DNA of 64,000 nt from Streptomyces griseus subsp. griseus (GTDB lineage: Bacteria > Actinomycetota > Actinomycetes > Streptomycetales > Streptomycetaceae): assembly GCF_003610995.1 (NCBI RefSeq), contig NZ_CP032543.1:1240001-1304000 (forward strand), given 5' to 3'. Each line of letters begins with the position of its first letter. Positions within the stretch are counted from its first letter, which is position 1. A model generated the notes under the pieces. That model searched no databases, was not told where the DNA came from, and saw only the letters and a list, made by a program, of their open reading frames with translations. Below, piece after piece: positions 1 to 8,083 of the stretch. The position numbers were made by a program, and so were the translations under genes.

Positions 1-1
1 C

Positions 2-475
2 CAGGTCGACTGCGTGCTGGACCCGGAGCGGCTCTTCAACGACGTCGGCTATCTGATGGACATCGCGATCGGCGAGGACGACGGCACGGCGAAGGGCCGG
101 TGGCGGCTGCTGCTCCTGGAGGACTGCGACGAGCTGATCCGGGGCGAGGCCAAGCACACGGCGGGCCAGGCGCTGTCCCGGCTGCTGAACCTGACGGACG
201 GTCTGCTCGGCCAGGGCCGCAACGTGCTGGTGGGGGTCACCACCAACGAGGATCTGGAGCGGCTGCATCCGGCGGTCGTCCGGCCGGGGCGCTGCCTGGC
301 CCGGATCGAGGTGGGCCCGCTGACCCGCCAGGAGTCGGTGGCGTGGCTGGGCACGGAGGAGGGCGTGAGCCGGGAGGGCAGCTCACTCGCGGAGCTGTAC
401 GCCCTGCGCCGGGGCATCGGCCCCGCGTCGGTGCCGAAGCAGGACGCGGGGGCGGACGCTGGGCTGTATCTGTAG
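2..475 (+). CDS. AAA+ family ATPase, C-terminal part (cut by window edge)
   Basis: The open frame runs in from the left edge, so the 5' end is missing. The visible part carries the second half of an AAA+ module: a Walker B segment LLLLEDCDEL, a sensor-1 strand NVLVGVTTNE, and PAVVRPGRCLARIEVG, which fits the arginine-finger/sensor region where the RPGR motif is typical of AAA proteins. After the module the protein ends in a short tail. Streptomyces genomes carry stand-alone AAA ATPases of this kind (often labelled DUF5925), but the substrate is not known and cannot be read from this fragment. It converges on the GntR gene across about 250 bases of non-coding DNA. Confidence 0.8.
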   Translation, partial: QVDCVLDPERLFNDVGYLMDIAIGEDDGTAKGRWRLLLLEDCDELIRGEAKHTAGQALSRLLNLTDGLLGQGRNVLVGVTTNEDLERLHPAVVRPGRCLARIEVGPLTRQESVAWLGTEEGVSREGSSLAELYALRRGIGPASVPKQDAGADAGLYL

Positions 476-726
476 GCGGTACGGGGGCGGGTGCGGGATC
501 TGCGGTTGGCACCGGCGCTCGCCCGGTCCGGATCCGCGCCGTACGGGAGTGCGCTCGGGGCCCGCGTCGGTGCGGGGTCCGCAGCCGGTACGGGAGCGCC
601 CTCGGGCGCGGGGGCGTGTGGGGCGCGGGCTCGGGGCACACGGCGCATGAGGAAGGCGCGGCGCGTGGGGCGGGCCCGGGGCACGCGGCGCGTGAGGGGG
701 CGGGGCGCGTGAAAGCGCGGGTCAGC
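476..726. other. G-rich repetitive intergenic stretch between convergent genes
   Basis: About 250 bases lie between the stop codons of the AAA ATPase and GntR genes. The DNA is extremely GC-rich and consists of imperfect short repeats built on GGGGC, CGGTACGGGAG and a near-duplicate GGGGCACRCGGCGC followed by TGAGG. Open frames here have the Arg/Pro/Ala composition expected of random GC-rich DNA. I see no gene and no clean terminator stem. Confidence 0.5.
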
Positions 727-1116
727 TCAGCGCGCGTACGCCGCCCGGACCGCGTCCTGGGCGAGCGACAGCGCCCGGTCCCGGGGCAGCCCGAGCCGCT
801 GGGCGGCCTCCGCGTAACTCTGCGCGGCTGCGGCCGCCTTCTGCTCGGCCGCTCCCCCGGCGGCCGCGACGAAGGTCCCGTTGCGGCCCCGGGTCTCGAT
901 CACCCCGTCGGCCTCCAGGGCGCGGTAGGCCTTGGCCACGGTGTTGGCGGCAAGACCCAGCTCCTCGGCGTAGCCGCGTACGGTCGGGAGCCGGTGGCCG
1001 ACCGGGAGCACACCGGAACGGGCCAACTCGGAGAGCTGGGTGCGCAGTTGCTCGTACGGGGCGATGCCGGAGTCCGGATCCAGGACGATCTTCTCAGTCA
1101 CGGGCTTCTCAGTCAC
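727..1116 (-). CDS. GntR-family transcriptional regulator, small YtrA-like type
   Basis: The 129-residue product has an N-terminal winged helix-turn-helix at about residues 18-83 (LAANTVAKAYRALEADGVIE, then the wing TRGRNGTFVA), the signature of GntR regulators. Only about 45 residues follow, an Ala-rich helix, so there is no large effector domain; this matches the short YtrA subfamily, which often represses ABC transporter operons. The start is one of two in-frame GTG codons (1116 or 1101); starts further upstream would run into the divergent GNAT promoter. It is divergent from the GNAT gene with 82 bases between, so local or auto-regulation is possible. No adjacent transporter identifies the ligand. 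Confidence 0.85.
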   Translation of the reverse strand: MTEKPVTEKIVLDPDSGIAPYEQLRTQLSELARSGVLPVGHRLPTVRGYAEELGLAANTVAKAYRALEADGVIETRGRNGTFVAAAGGAAEQKAAAAAQSYAEAAQRLGLPRDRALSLAQDAVRAAYAR

Positions 1117-1185
1117 CGGCCGATTGTCCCCCACGGGCGCGCCCACGGCGGGAAAAAGGGGAGGCGGTCGCGGCGGGGCCGCGCG

Positions 1186-1191
1186 TAACCT
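1186..1191 (+). promoter_or_regulatory. candidate -10 element of a leaderless GNAT transcript
   Basis: TAACCT lies exactly 7 bases before the ATG at 1199 and there is no Shine-Dalgarno sequence. The spacing puts the transcription start at or next to the ATG, as in leaderless Streptomyces mRNAs. The same layout occurs before the genes at 34652 and 47264. Confidence 0.45.
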
Positions 1192-1198
1192 CCGCCGC

Positions 1199-2119
1199 AT
1201 GACTGTGATTGTGCGCGAGTTCCGGCCGTCCGATGCGGAGGCGTGGACCCGCGTCCGGCGAGCGGCGCTCCCCCACCTGCTGTCCACGCCCGAGCAGGTG
1301 ACCCACGATCTGGCCCACGCCCATCCGGACCGGCACTACCGGCTGCTGGTGGCCGAACGGGACGGCGAGATCATCGGGACCGCGCAGGCCGGTATCGCCC
1401 ACGAGAGCACGGAGCCGGGTCAGGGCTCCTGCACCCCGCACGTCCTGCCCGGCCACACCGGCCGCGGGGCGGGTTCGCTGCTGCTGAGCACGGCGGAGGA
1501 ACATCTGGCGCAGGCCGGGGCCACGGTCGTGCACGCCTGGGTGCTCGACACACCGGAGAGCCTGGGGTTCGCCCGTGCCCGGGGCTACCGGCCGGGCCGC
1601 TCCGCCCACTTCCAGCACCTGGACCTGGCGGGCGACGCCCTGCCCCCGCTCCAGGAGGTCCCGGCGGGTGTGGAGCTGAGGTCGGGAGCCGACTTCGCCG
1701 ACGATCCCCGGCCGCTCTTCACGGCGGACGCCGAGGTGACAGCCGACGAGCCCACCGACATCCCCACCGAGCTGGACGACTACGAGGACTGGCTGACGAA
1801 CACCTGGCGCCACCCGACCTTCGACGCCGCGCTCACCACGGTGGTCCTGGTGGACGGTCAGGTGGCGGCGTTCAGCGCGGCGGGCACCGACGGGAGCGGA
1901 ACGTACTCCACCCACATGACCGGCACCCTGCGGGCCTTCCGGGGACGGGGTCTGGCCAAGCTGGCGAAGAACGACTCGCTGCACCGGGCGCGGGCGGCCG
2001 GCTGCACGGACGCCTACACCGCCAACGACACGGACAACGGCCCGATGCTGGCCATCAACAAGGGGTTCGGCTACGCCATCTGCGCTACGGAGATCCGCCA
2101 TGCCCGCACTCTCGGCTGA
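1199..2119 (+). CDS. tandem-GNAT N-acetyltransferase
   Basis: The 306-residue protein contains two GNAT folds. The N-terminal one has the acetyl-CoA loop GHTGRGAGSLLL at about residues 85-96; the C-terminal one has FRGRGLAKLAKNDSL near residue 250. Double-GNAT proteins of this size are common in Streptomyces and include small-molecule acetyltransferases, but the substrate cannot be assigned. The ATG at 1199 has no SD and sits 7 bases after a TAACCT box. The stop codon overlaps the next gene by 20 bases, so the two are probably translated together. Confidence 0.85.
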   Translation: MTVIVREFRPSDAEAWTRVRRAALPHLLSTPEQVTHDLAHAHPDRHYRLLVAERDGEIIGTAQAGIAHESTEPGQGSCTPHVLPGHTGRGAGSLLLSTAEEHLAQAGATVVHAWVLDTPESLGFARARGYRPGRSAHFQHLDLAGDALPPLQEVPAGVELRSGADFADDPRPLFTADAEVTADEPTDIPTELDDYEDWLTNTWRHPTFDAALTTVVLVDGQVAAFSAAGTDGSGTYSTHMTGTLRAFRGRGLAKLAKNDSLHRARAAGCTDAYTANDTDNGPMLAINKGFGYAICATEIRHARTLG

Positions 2120-2612
2120 ATCACGGGCCCCACGGTCCGAAGGGGTGGTCGTCGCCCTGACCAAGGCGGGCCGCACCAAGATCAGGTATCCGGCGGAGCT
2201 GGTCCGCGACGACGGCACCCGCGTCACCGTCCGCGCGCCATGGGCCGCCCCCGGGGTGCGGGACTTCGGCTTCGTCCGGTTCGAGCCGGGTGATGTCTTC
2301 ACCGAGCACTACTGGCGGGACCGGTGGTTCGCGGTGAAGGAGGTCCGCACCGCCGGCGGCCAGCTGAAGGGCTGGTACTGCGACATCACCCGGCCGGCGG
2401 TCCTGGCCGACGGGGTGCTGGCGGTCGAGGATCTGGACCTGGACCTGTGGGTGTCGGCGGACGGCACCTCCGTACTCCGGCTGGACGAGGACGAGTTCGA
2501 GGCGAGCGGCCTGTCCGCACGCGATCCCGGGGCGGCGGGTGCGGCGGCCCGGGCCCTGGACGAGCTGGAGGAACTGGCCCGGGCGGAGGGGCTGACGGCC
2601 CTGCTGGCCTGA
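2100..2612 (+). CDS. DUF402 domain protein (nucleoside phosphatase-like fold)
   Basis: The 170-residue product fits the DUF402 family: a beta-rich N-terminal half, then the family-typical stretch KGWYCDITRPAVL at about residues 95-107 and VEDLDLDLWV, followed by DEDEFE and a helical C-terminus. Characterised members are nucleoside tri-/diphosphatases or the FomD nucleotidyl hydrolase; the acidic DxDLDL cluster and the later Asp/Glu residues are the likely metal ligands. It overlaps the GNAT gene by 20 bases. Whether this copy acts on nucleotides is inference from the family. It converges on the next gene with only 23 bases between stops. Confidence 0.8.
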   Translation: MPALSAESRAPRSEGVVVALTKAGRTKIRYPAELVRDDGTRVTVRAPWAAPGVRDFGFVRFEPGDVFTEHYWRDRWFAVKEVRTAGGQLKGWYCDITRPAVLADGVLAVEDLDLDLWVSADGTSVLRLDEDEFEASGLSARDPGAAGAAARALDELEELARAEGLTALLA

Positions 2613-2635
2613 CCGCCCTTCCCCCTTGGCGGCCT

Positions 2636-4117
2636 TCAGGGGCGAGGCACGGACCCCACGACCAGCTCCGCCTCGTCCTCCAGACGGGCGGCGCAGTGGC
2701 CCTCACCCCCGGCGTACGCGTGACGGTCGGGGTGGAGCAGCCGCCAGCCGTACGCGGGTGCCTCGGCCGTCAGGGCGTCCAGCGTGGCCCGGTCCGCGAC
2801 GTGGAACGCCAGGTGGTCGAGGCCGGGGCGGCGGCGGTCGTGATGGTCGGCGGACGGATCGGGGGACTGCTCCACGACCACGTAACTCTCACCGCGCCGC
2901 CAGCTGCGGCCGTCCGCCCAGCTCTGGTACGGGAGGTGGCCGAGCCGGGTCAGCAGCCATCCCCACCGGCGCTCCGCACCCGCGAGGTCGGGCACCCACA
3001 ACTCGATGTGGTGCACCCGGCCGGTCCGCTCGGCGGCGGGTGGCAGCGCCACGGCCCGGCGAGGGCCGTCCGGCCGGTGGGCGACCGGGTCGCCGTCCTC
3101 GTGCCAGTGGATCATGAAGTGCTCACCCGCCCGGTAACCGTCGAGGCCCGCACGGCAGTACGCGACCATGTCGTCGGGCAGGGCGTCGAGCGGGAACCAG
3201 TCCAACTCGGAGCACTTCTCCGGCTCCGCGTTGCGCGGCGGGTGGTCCGCGTCGTACTCCGCTACGAAGAACCAGCCCATCCGCGCCCCGCCGCCGGGTC
3301 CCCGGTGCTGCATCACTAGCGCGACCCGCACCTCGTCCGGATCCAGGGCGACACCGATCTCCTCCGCGGCCTCCCGGATCATCGCCTCGCGGACGTCCTC
3401 CCCGTCCTCCGCATGACCGGAAGGCATGTGCAGCAGCCCGTCCGCGTACCCCGTGCCGGCTCGGCGGGCGAGCAGGACGTCCGGGCCCCGGCGCAGGATG
3501 AGATGGACGTCGACGACCTCGGTGTGGCGGTGGGGCGGCTCGGCGCGGGCCACCAGCGCGTACCGCTCGTCGTCGACCTCCTTGCCCCACAGTCGCGCGT
3601 CACCGGCCAGGTCCTCGTGGTGGACGCGCTCGGTGTGCGGGGCGAGCAGGGCGGTGATCCGGGCTGCGGGGAGGCCGACGCCGCCCCAGACCCCTTCGAC
3701 CAGGACCAGCCGCCCGCCCGGCTTCAGCAGCCCGAACCAGTGGTGCAGGGCGGCCGCCGGATCGGGCAGCAGCCAGACGACGTGCCGGGCGAGGATCACA
3801 TCGAACACCCGCTCCCCCACCGGCGGCAGGCACGCGTCCCCGACCAGGACCTCGGCGCCGGTCCCGGCGAGCTTGGCCCGGGCCAGCTCGGCCATCCCGG
3901 GCGAGCGGTCGACGGCGGTGACCCGGTGGCCCTGGCCGGCGGCGAGCAGCGAGAGGCTCCCCGTACCGCATCCCAGGTCCAGCACGTCACTGCGGGTGGC
4001 GGGCAGCCAGCTCTCCAGCCGCCCGGCCCACGCGTCGCGCACCGCCGGGTCGTAAAGCCCGTGGTCGGGCTCCTCGTCGAAGGATCCGGCCGCCGCGTCC
4101 CAGTCGATCGTCGTCAT
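2636..4117 (-). CDS. three-domain protein: SAM methyltransferase - NUDIX hydrolase - VOC (glyoxalase-like)
   Basis: One uninterrupted 493-codon frame holds three enzyme-like domains. Residues 1-190 are a class I methyltransferase (motif I VLDLGCGTG at 45-53, acidic VTAVD at 67-71, LKPGGRLVLVEG at 131-142). Residues 200-335 are a NUDIX hydrolase with an intact box (G234, E240, R248-E249, E252-E253, G255). Residues 367-490 are a VOC domain (HHIELWVPDL, LDHLAFHV, and a late E in ARLEDEAE). The ATG at 4117 fits the methyltransferase N-terminus better than the upstream in-frame ATG. I believe such fusions occur elsewhere in Streptomyces, but the joint function is unknown. It is divergent from the CebR-box region. 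Confidence 0.85.
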   Translation of the reverse strand: MTTIDWDAAAGSFDEEPDHGLYDPAVRDAWAGRLESWLPATRSDVLDLGCGTGSLSLLAAGQGHRVTAVDRSPGMAELARAKLAGTGAEVLVGDACLPPVGERVFDVILARHVVWLLPDPAAALHHWFGLLKPGGRLVLVEGVWGGVGLPAARITALLAPHTERVHHEDLAGDARLWGKEVDDERYALVARAEPPHRHTEVVDVHLILRRGPDVLLARRAGTGYADGLLHMPSGHAEDGEDVREAMIREAAEEIGVALDPDEVRVALVMQHRGPGGGARMGWFFVAEYDADHPPRNAEPEKCSELDWFPLDALPDDMVAYCRAGLDGYRAGEHFMIHWHEDGDPVAHRPDGPRRAVALPPAAERTGRVHHIELWVPDLAGAERRWGWLLTRLGHLPYQSWADGRSWRRGESYVVVEQSPDPSADHHDRRRPGLDHLAFHVADRATLDALTAEAPAYGWRLLHPDRHAYAGGEGHCAARLEDEAELVVGSVPRP

Positions 4118-4215
4118 GCGTCGATACTCCCAGCCACCACTGACAGCCCCGGATCCCCCGTTGGCAGGAGGCGGCCGGAGGCTCCGGTTCCGCCCACGGT
4201 GAGCCGCCGGACGGA

Positions 4216-4229
4216 TGGGAGCGCTCCCA
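4216..4229. promoter_or_regulatory. CebR operator box 1
   Basis: TGGGAGCGCTCCCA is the perfect 14-bp palindrome known as the binding site of CebR, the cello-oligosaccharide-responsive LacI-type repressor of Streptomyces cellulolytic genes. It lies 99 bases upstream of the methyltransferase fusion start and 313 bases upstream of the monooxygenase start. Confidence 0.85.
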
Positions 4230-4315
4230 GCTTCAGACCGATCCGAGTGACGCATCACGCACGATGGGTTGTCAGGGTCACGGCAACGCTCTTACAGTCC
4301 GTAAGTACCACCGGA

Positions 4316-4329
4316 TGGGAGCGCTCCCA
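4316..4329. promoter_or_regulatory. CebR operator box 2
   Basis: This is a second perfect TGGGAGCGCTCCCA palindrome, exactly 100 bases from box 1 in the same divergent region. The flanks also match (CGGA before and G after the palindrome). It lies 212 bases upstream of the monooxygenase ATG. Two sites permit cooperative or looped repression. Confidence 0.85.
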
Positions 4330-4541
4330 GATCCGCGCGCCGGGCGCATCCCTTCCGTGGCCGCCCCTCCGGTCGTCCCCGCAGAAAGGCTCCGCATGCG
4401 AGCGTCACCGCGCCCCGTGCCGTGCACCGCCCCCTCATCACCCCTGCCGACGCCGGCCTGACGCTGTTCGGGCCGACGCCGGGCCCCGGGCGGCGGGAGA
4501 CACGGCCGGAAGACCATCCCCACACAGGCACAGGAGACCTC

Positions 4542-5636
4542 ATGGCCCGACGGAAGAAGCTGTTCACCTCACTGGTGGCGGTGCTCGCGACCCTCCTCGG
4601 CGGAATCGGCCTGACGTTAATGGGCCAGAACGACGCGCAGGCCCACGGCGTCACGATGACACCGGGATCGCGCACCTATCTCTGCATGCTCGATGCCAGG
4701 ACGGGCACCGGCGCCCTGGACCCGACGAACCCGGCGTGCAAGGCCGCACTCGCCGAGAGCGGCGCGAACGCCCTGTACAACTGGTTCGCCGTGCTCGACT
4801 CCAACGCGGGCGGGCGGGGGCCGGGCTACGTCCCGGACGGGAAGCTGTGCAGCGCCGGCGACCGGTCGCCGTACAACTTCACCGGCTACAACGCCCCCCG
4901 CTCCGACTGGCCCCGTACGCACCTGACGTCCGGCAGTACGATCCGGGTCAAGCACAGCAACTGGGCGGCGCATCCGGGCTCCTTCCGGGTGTACCTGTCC
5001 AAGCCCGGCTACTCACCCGGCACCGCGCTGGGATGGGGTGATCTGGAACTGATCGGGACCGTCACCGACCCGCCGCAGTCCGGCGGGCCCGGCACGGACG
5101 ACGGCCACTACTACTGGAACCTCGGCCTGCCCTCGGGCCGTTCGGGCAACGCGGTGATGTTCATCCAGTGGGTGCGCTCGGACAGCCAGGAGAACTTCTT
5201 CTCCTGCTCCGACATCGTCTTCGACGGCGGCAACGGCGAGGTCACCGGCATCCGTGGCGCGAACGGCACCCCGAACCCGACGCCCACCCCGACCCCGCCC
5301 CCGAGCCCCACGCCCACCGACCCGCACACGGGGTGCATGGCCGTCTACAGCGTGACCAACTCCTGGAACGGCGGCTTCCAGGGCTCCGTCGAGGTCATGA
5401 ACCACGACACGAGGGCGCGTGACGGCTGGGCCGTGCAGTGGAAGCCCGGCCCGGGCACCAAGGTCAACAGCGCCTGGAACGGCTCCTTGACCACGGGCTC
5501 CGACGGCACACTCACGGTCAGGAACGTCGACCACAACCGCACCATCGCACCCGACGGCAGCGTCACCTTCGGCTTCACCGCGACATCGACCGGCAACAAC
5601 TTCCCGGTCGGCTCGATCGGCTGCGTCGCTCCGTAG
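4542..5636 (+). CDS. secreted AA10 lytic polysaccharide monooxygenase with C-terminal CBM2
   Basis: This copper enzyme oxidatively cleaves crystalline cellulose and/or chitin outside the cell. The 364-residue precursor has a signal peptide (residues 1-34, RRKK then a hydrophobic run ending AQA), so mature His1 is His35. His144 (NWAAHPGSF) completes the histidine brace and ENFFSCSD at 217-223 holds the axial Phe. A Pro-Thr linker (about 242-262) leads to a CBM2-type binding domain (264-364) with conserved Trp residues and terminal Cys pair. Two CebR boxes upstream suggest induction by cellobiose, favouring cellulose as substrate. The ATG at 4542 immediately precedes the signal peptide. Confidence 0.93.
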   Translation: MARRKKLFTSLVAVLATLLGGIGLTLMGQNDAQAHGVTMTPGSRTYLCMLDARTGTGALDPTNPACKAALAESGANALYNWFAVLDSNAGGRGPGYVPDGKLCSAGDRSPYNFTGYNAPRSDWPRTHLTSGSTIRVKHSNWAAHPGSFRVYLSKPGYSPGTALGWGDLELIGTVTDPPQSGGPGTDDGHYYWNLGLPSGRSGNAVMFIQWVRSDSQENFFSCSDIVFDGGNGEVTGIRGANGTPNPTPTPTPPPSPTPTDPHTGCMAVYSVTNSWNGGFQGSVEVMNHDTRARDGWAVQWKPGPGTKVNSAWNGSLTTGSDGTLTVRNVDHNRTIAPDGSVTFGFTATSTGNNFPVGSIGCVAP

Positions 5637-5648
5637 CCTCCGGCACGT

Positions 5649-5686
5649 GGAGTGCCGGCCCCTGCACCGCTGGGGGCCGGCGCTCC
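5649..5686 (+). terminator. rho-independent-type terminator of the first LPMO gene
   Basis: The arms GGAGTGCCGGCCCC and GGGGCCGGCGCTCC pair over 14 bases with one mismatch around a 10-base loop, 12 bases after the stop. There is no U-tract, which is usual for Streptomyces. Confidence 0.75.
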
Positions 5687-5940
5687 ATGCGTGGCGGACC
5701 GGGAAACGGCCAAGAGGCGGGCGCTCAGGAGCGGTCCCGATGGATCTCCCCGACCCGCCCCTCTCCTCGGCGCCCCCTTCCTGAGCCCCTGCCTAACCCC
5801 TCCTTAAAGCGGCCATAAGGATCCCCTCCACCCCGTCCGAGCAGGGTTTTTGGCCCTTCCGAGCGGCTAGCTTGCTGATCGCCGGGACGGATTCAGGGCC
5901 CGGCGCCCCACCGTTGTGCCGCTGTGAAGGAGAACCCTCC

Positions 5941-6990
5941 ATGACCGCTCGTCGTAAGGCCGCCGGGGTCGTCGCCCTCGGCTTCGCACCGTTCGCGCTG
6001 GCCGGAATCACCGCCACTCCGGCGGTCGCCCACGGTTCGCTGACCGACCCGGTGAGCCGGGTGTCGGCGTGCTTCGCGGAGGGGCCGGAGAGTCCGGTGT
6101 CGGCGGCGTGCAAGGCGGCGGTCGCGGCGGGCGGGACGCAGGCTCTGTACGACTGGAACGGGGTGAACATCGCCAACGCGGCGGGCAAGCACCAGCAGTT
6201 GATCCCGGACGGCAAGCTGTGCAGTGCGGCCAACGACAAGTTCAAGGGTCTCGACCTGCCGCGCGCCGACTGGCCGGCCTCCCCCGTGAAGGCGGGCAAG
6301 CACACCTTCACGTTCCGGGCCACCGCCCCGCACAAGGGCTCCTTCGAGCTGTACCTGACCAAGCCGGGCTACGACCCGACGAAGCCGCTGGCCTGGTCGG
6401 ATCTGGAGGCGAAGCCCTTCGCCCAGGCCACCGACCCGGCGCTGGTGGACGGTTCGTACGTGTTCGACGGGACCATTCCGGAGGCGGCGGGGCGGCAGCT
6501 GATCTACACGGTGTGGCAGCGCTCCGACTCCCCCGAGGCGTTCTACGCCTGCTCCGACGTGGTCTTCGGCGGCGGGGCGGGCGGTGCCGGTGGGGGCGGC
6601 CAGGAGGAGAAGCCTGTTGGTGAGGCGCCCAAGCCTCAGGAAAGTGCTCCCGCGCCCGCCCCCTCCGCTCCCTCCGAGGACGCCATCACCGAAGGCGCCG
6701 AGAAGTCCTCCGTGGAGCACAACGGGCACGGTGACGACGACGCGAACACCGGCGCGAAGGTCAACACCGCCGCTCCGGTCGCCGAGACCGAGCCCAAGAG
6801 CGCCGCCGAGGGTAACGCGCCGCGGGCCGACGCCGCCGGGCAGGACGACGTGCTCGCCGAGACCGGTGGTTCGAGCAGCAGCACCTATCTCGCCATGGGC
6901 GGGGCCGCCGCGCTCGCCGTCGGTGCGGCCGTGCTGTTCTCCTCGCAGCGTCGCCGGGCCACCGCCTCCGGCGGTCGTCACGGCCGCTGA
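5941..6990 (+). CDS. AA10 lytic polysaccharide monooxygenase anchored by sortase E
   Basis: The 349-residue precursor has a signal peptide ending AVA, so the mature protein starts at His31; His131 (TAPHKGSFELY) is the second brace histidine and FYACSD at 201-206 supplies the axial aromatic residue. Instead of a carbohydrate-binding module it has a Gly/Ala/Pro/acidic linker (about 210-300), an LAETG sortase motif at 305-309, a membrane segment (about 317-334) and a basic tail RRRATASGGRHGR. LAxTG is the motif used by class E sortases of Streptomyces, so the enzyme is probably attached to the wall or hyphal surface. SD GAAGGAG precedes the ATG. No CebR box lies between the two LPMO genes. Confidence 0.92.
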   Translation: MTARRKAAGVVALGFAPFALAGITATPAVAHGSLTDPVSRVSACFAEGPESPVSAACKAAVAAGGTQALYDWNGVNIANAAGKHQQLIPDGKLCSAANDKFKGLDLPRADWPASPVKAGKHTFTFRATAPHKGSFELYLTKPGYDPTKPLAWSDLEAKPFAQATDPALVDGSYVFDGTIPEAAGRQLIYTVWQRSDSPEAFYACSDVVFGGGAGGAGGGGQEEKPVGEAPKPQESAPAPAPSAPSEDAITEGAEKSSVEHNGHGDDDANTGAKVNTAAPVAETEPKSAAEGNAPRADAAGQDDVLAETGGSSSSTYLAMGGAAALAVGAAVLFSSQRRRATASGGRHGR

Positions 6991-7016
6991 CCCACGCGTG
7001 GTCGGCCATGGCACCC

Positions 7017-7060
7017 GGGCTGAGGCCGCTGTCCGCCCCACCGGACAGCGGCCTCAGCCC
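7017..7060. terminator. bidirectional terminator between LPMO2 and lipase genes
   Basis: A perfect 19-bp stem (GGGCTGAGGCCGCTGTCCG and its complement) with a 6-base loop lies between two convergent genes and can serve both. Confidence 0.85.
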
Positions 7061-7076
7061 CGTTGCACGTCGTGCG

Positions 7077-7970
7077 TCAGACGATCACCGAGGAGCAGGT
7101 GGTCGGGGTCGCGCGCGCCGGGTCCAGGGCGTTGGCCACCTCGTGGAAGGCGATCCGGTCGACGGTCCCGATCGCCACGTGCTCGGAGAGGCTCAGCGGG
7201 CACAGGTCCTGGAGCAGGACGTTGCGTACGTTCGGTCCGTCCAGGTACTGCGTGCGGTACGGGGTCACCACCTGGTCGTACTTGGTGGCGATGACCGTGT
7301 AGCGGACGCCGGGTACGGTGTCGCCGCCCGCGGTGAGCTTGGTGATGAAGGGGGATCCGGCGACCTGGTCGGCGAGACCGGGGGTCCTGTCGCTGATGAA
7401 CTTCTCGACGCCGGGGAAGTACGGCAGCAGCTTGGTGAGGCCGAGCAGCGTGGTGCCGTGGTTGTCCGGGGCGAGGCCGATGAGGGCGTTGACCTTGGGG
7501 CCGCCGCCCAGGAACTTCAGGTAGTAGTTCGGCATCATGCCGCCCTGGGAGTGGCCGACGATGTCGGCCTTGGGCGCTCCGGTGGAGGCGAGCACCTTGT
7601 CGACGAACGCGTCGAGTTGTTCGGCGGACTTGTCGATGGGGCCGAGGCCGTGGAAGAACGGCACGCCGGGGAGCTGGCCGTAGTCGAGGGAGAAGACGCA
7701 GTAGCCCCGGTTGACCAGGTAGGGGGCGAGGACCAGCCAGTTGTCGATCGAGTTCCCGAAGGTTCCGTGGACCAGGACGACGGGGCGGGGATGGGCGGCG
7801 GAGGGCTTGCAGGAGTAGTCGTTCCAGCCACGGGAAGTGGCCGCCGCAGCGGTGGGGGCAGCCGCGGTCGCGGTCGCCGTGGGGGCGACCAGCAGGGTCA
7901 CGGCCAGGAGGAAGGCGGCGAAGACGCTGCGCGTGCGGGGAACGCGCGCAGCACGGAACCAGGGCAGCAT
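7077..7970 (-). CDS. secreted lipase / esterase, alpha/beta hydrolase
   Basis: The 297-residue precursor has an export signal (basic start, hydrophobic 17-32, then an Ala/Thr-rich cleavage region). The mature part has the oxyanion-hole segment VVLVHGTFG at about 64-72 and the nucleophile elbow GHSQGG with Ser141, so it belongs with the small secreted actinobacterial triacylglycerol lipases (lipase class 2 type). Asp and His of the triad are probably in the APDNHG and SEHVAIG regions. Cys54 and the late Cys residues may form disulfides. It starts at ATG 7970 with an AAGGAG-type SD. Two TTACGC-N4-GTAA motifs upstream may control it. Confidence 0.88.
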   Translation of the reverse strand: MLPWFRAARVPRTRSVFAAFLLAVTLLVAPTATATAAAPTAAAATSRGWNDYSCKPSAAHPRPVVLVHGTFGNSIDNWLVLAPYLVNRGYCVFSLDYGQLPGVPFFHGLGPIDKSAEQLDAFVDKVLASTGAPKADIVGHSQGGMMPNYYLKFLGGGPKVNALIGLAPDNHGTTLLGLTKLLPYFPGVEKFISDRTPGLADQVAGSPFITKLTAGGDTVPGVRYTVIATKYDQVVTPYRTQYLDGPNVRNVLLQDLCPLSLSEHVAIGTVDRIAFHEVANALDPARATPTTCSSVIV

Positions 7971-8055
7971 CGTGTGGTCTCCTTGCGGCTCAAGGGAGGT
8001 GCGATGGCGGTGCGCCCTGTGGCCCGGACCACAAGCTTTGTGTGCTCATGCCAAA

Positions 8056-8069
8056 TTACGCACGAGTAA
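8056..8069. promoter_or_regulatory. putative operator A upstream of the lipase
   Basis: TTACGCACGAGTAA is a TTAC...GTAA dyad repeated 28 bases away at 8084 and found 86 bases upstream of the lipase start. The binding protein is unknown. Confidence 0.45.
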
Positions 8070-8083
8070 GGTTGGGTGGGAAG

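Noticed and set aside
3413..5041. A 542-codon plus-strand frame overlapping the fusion protein and LPMO
   Set aside because: It crosses the divergent CebR region and the start of a different-frame LPMO gene; no motif supports it.
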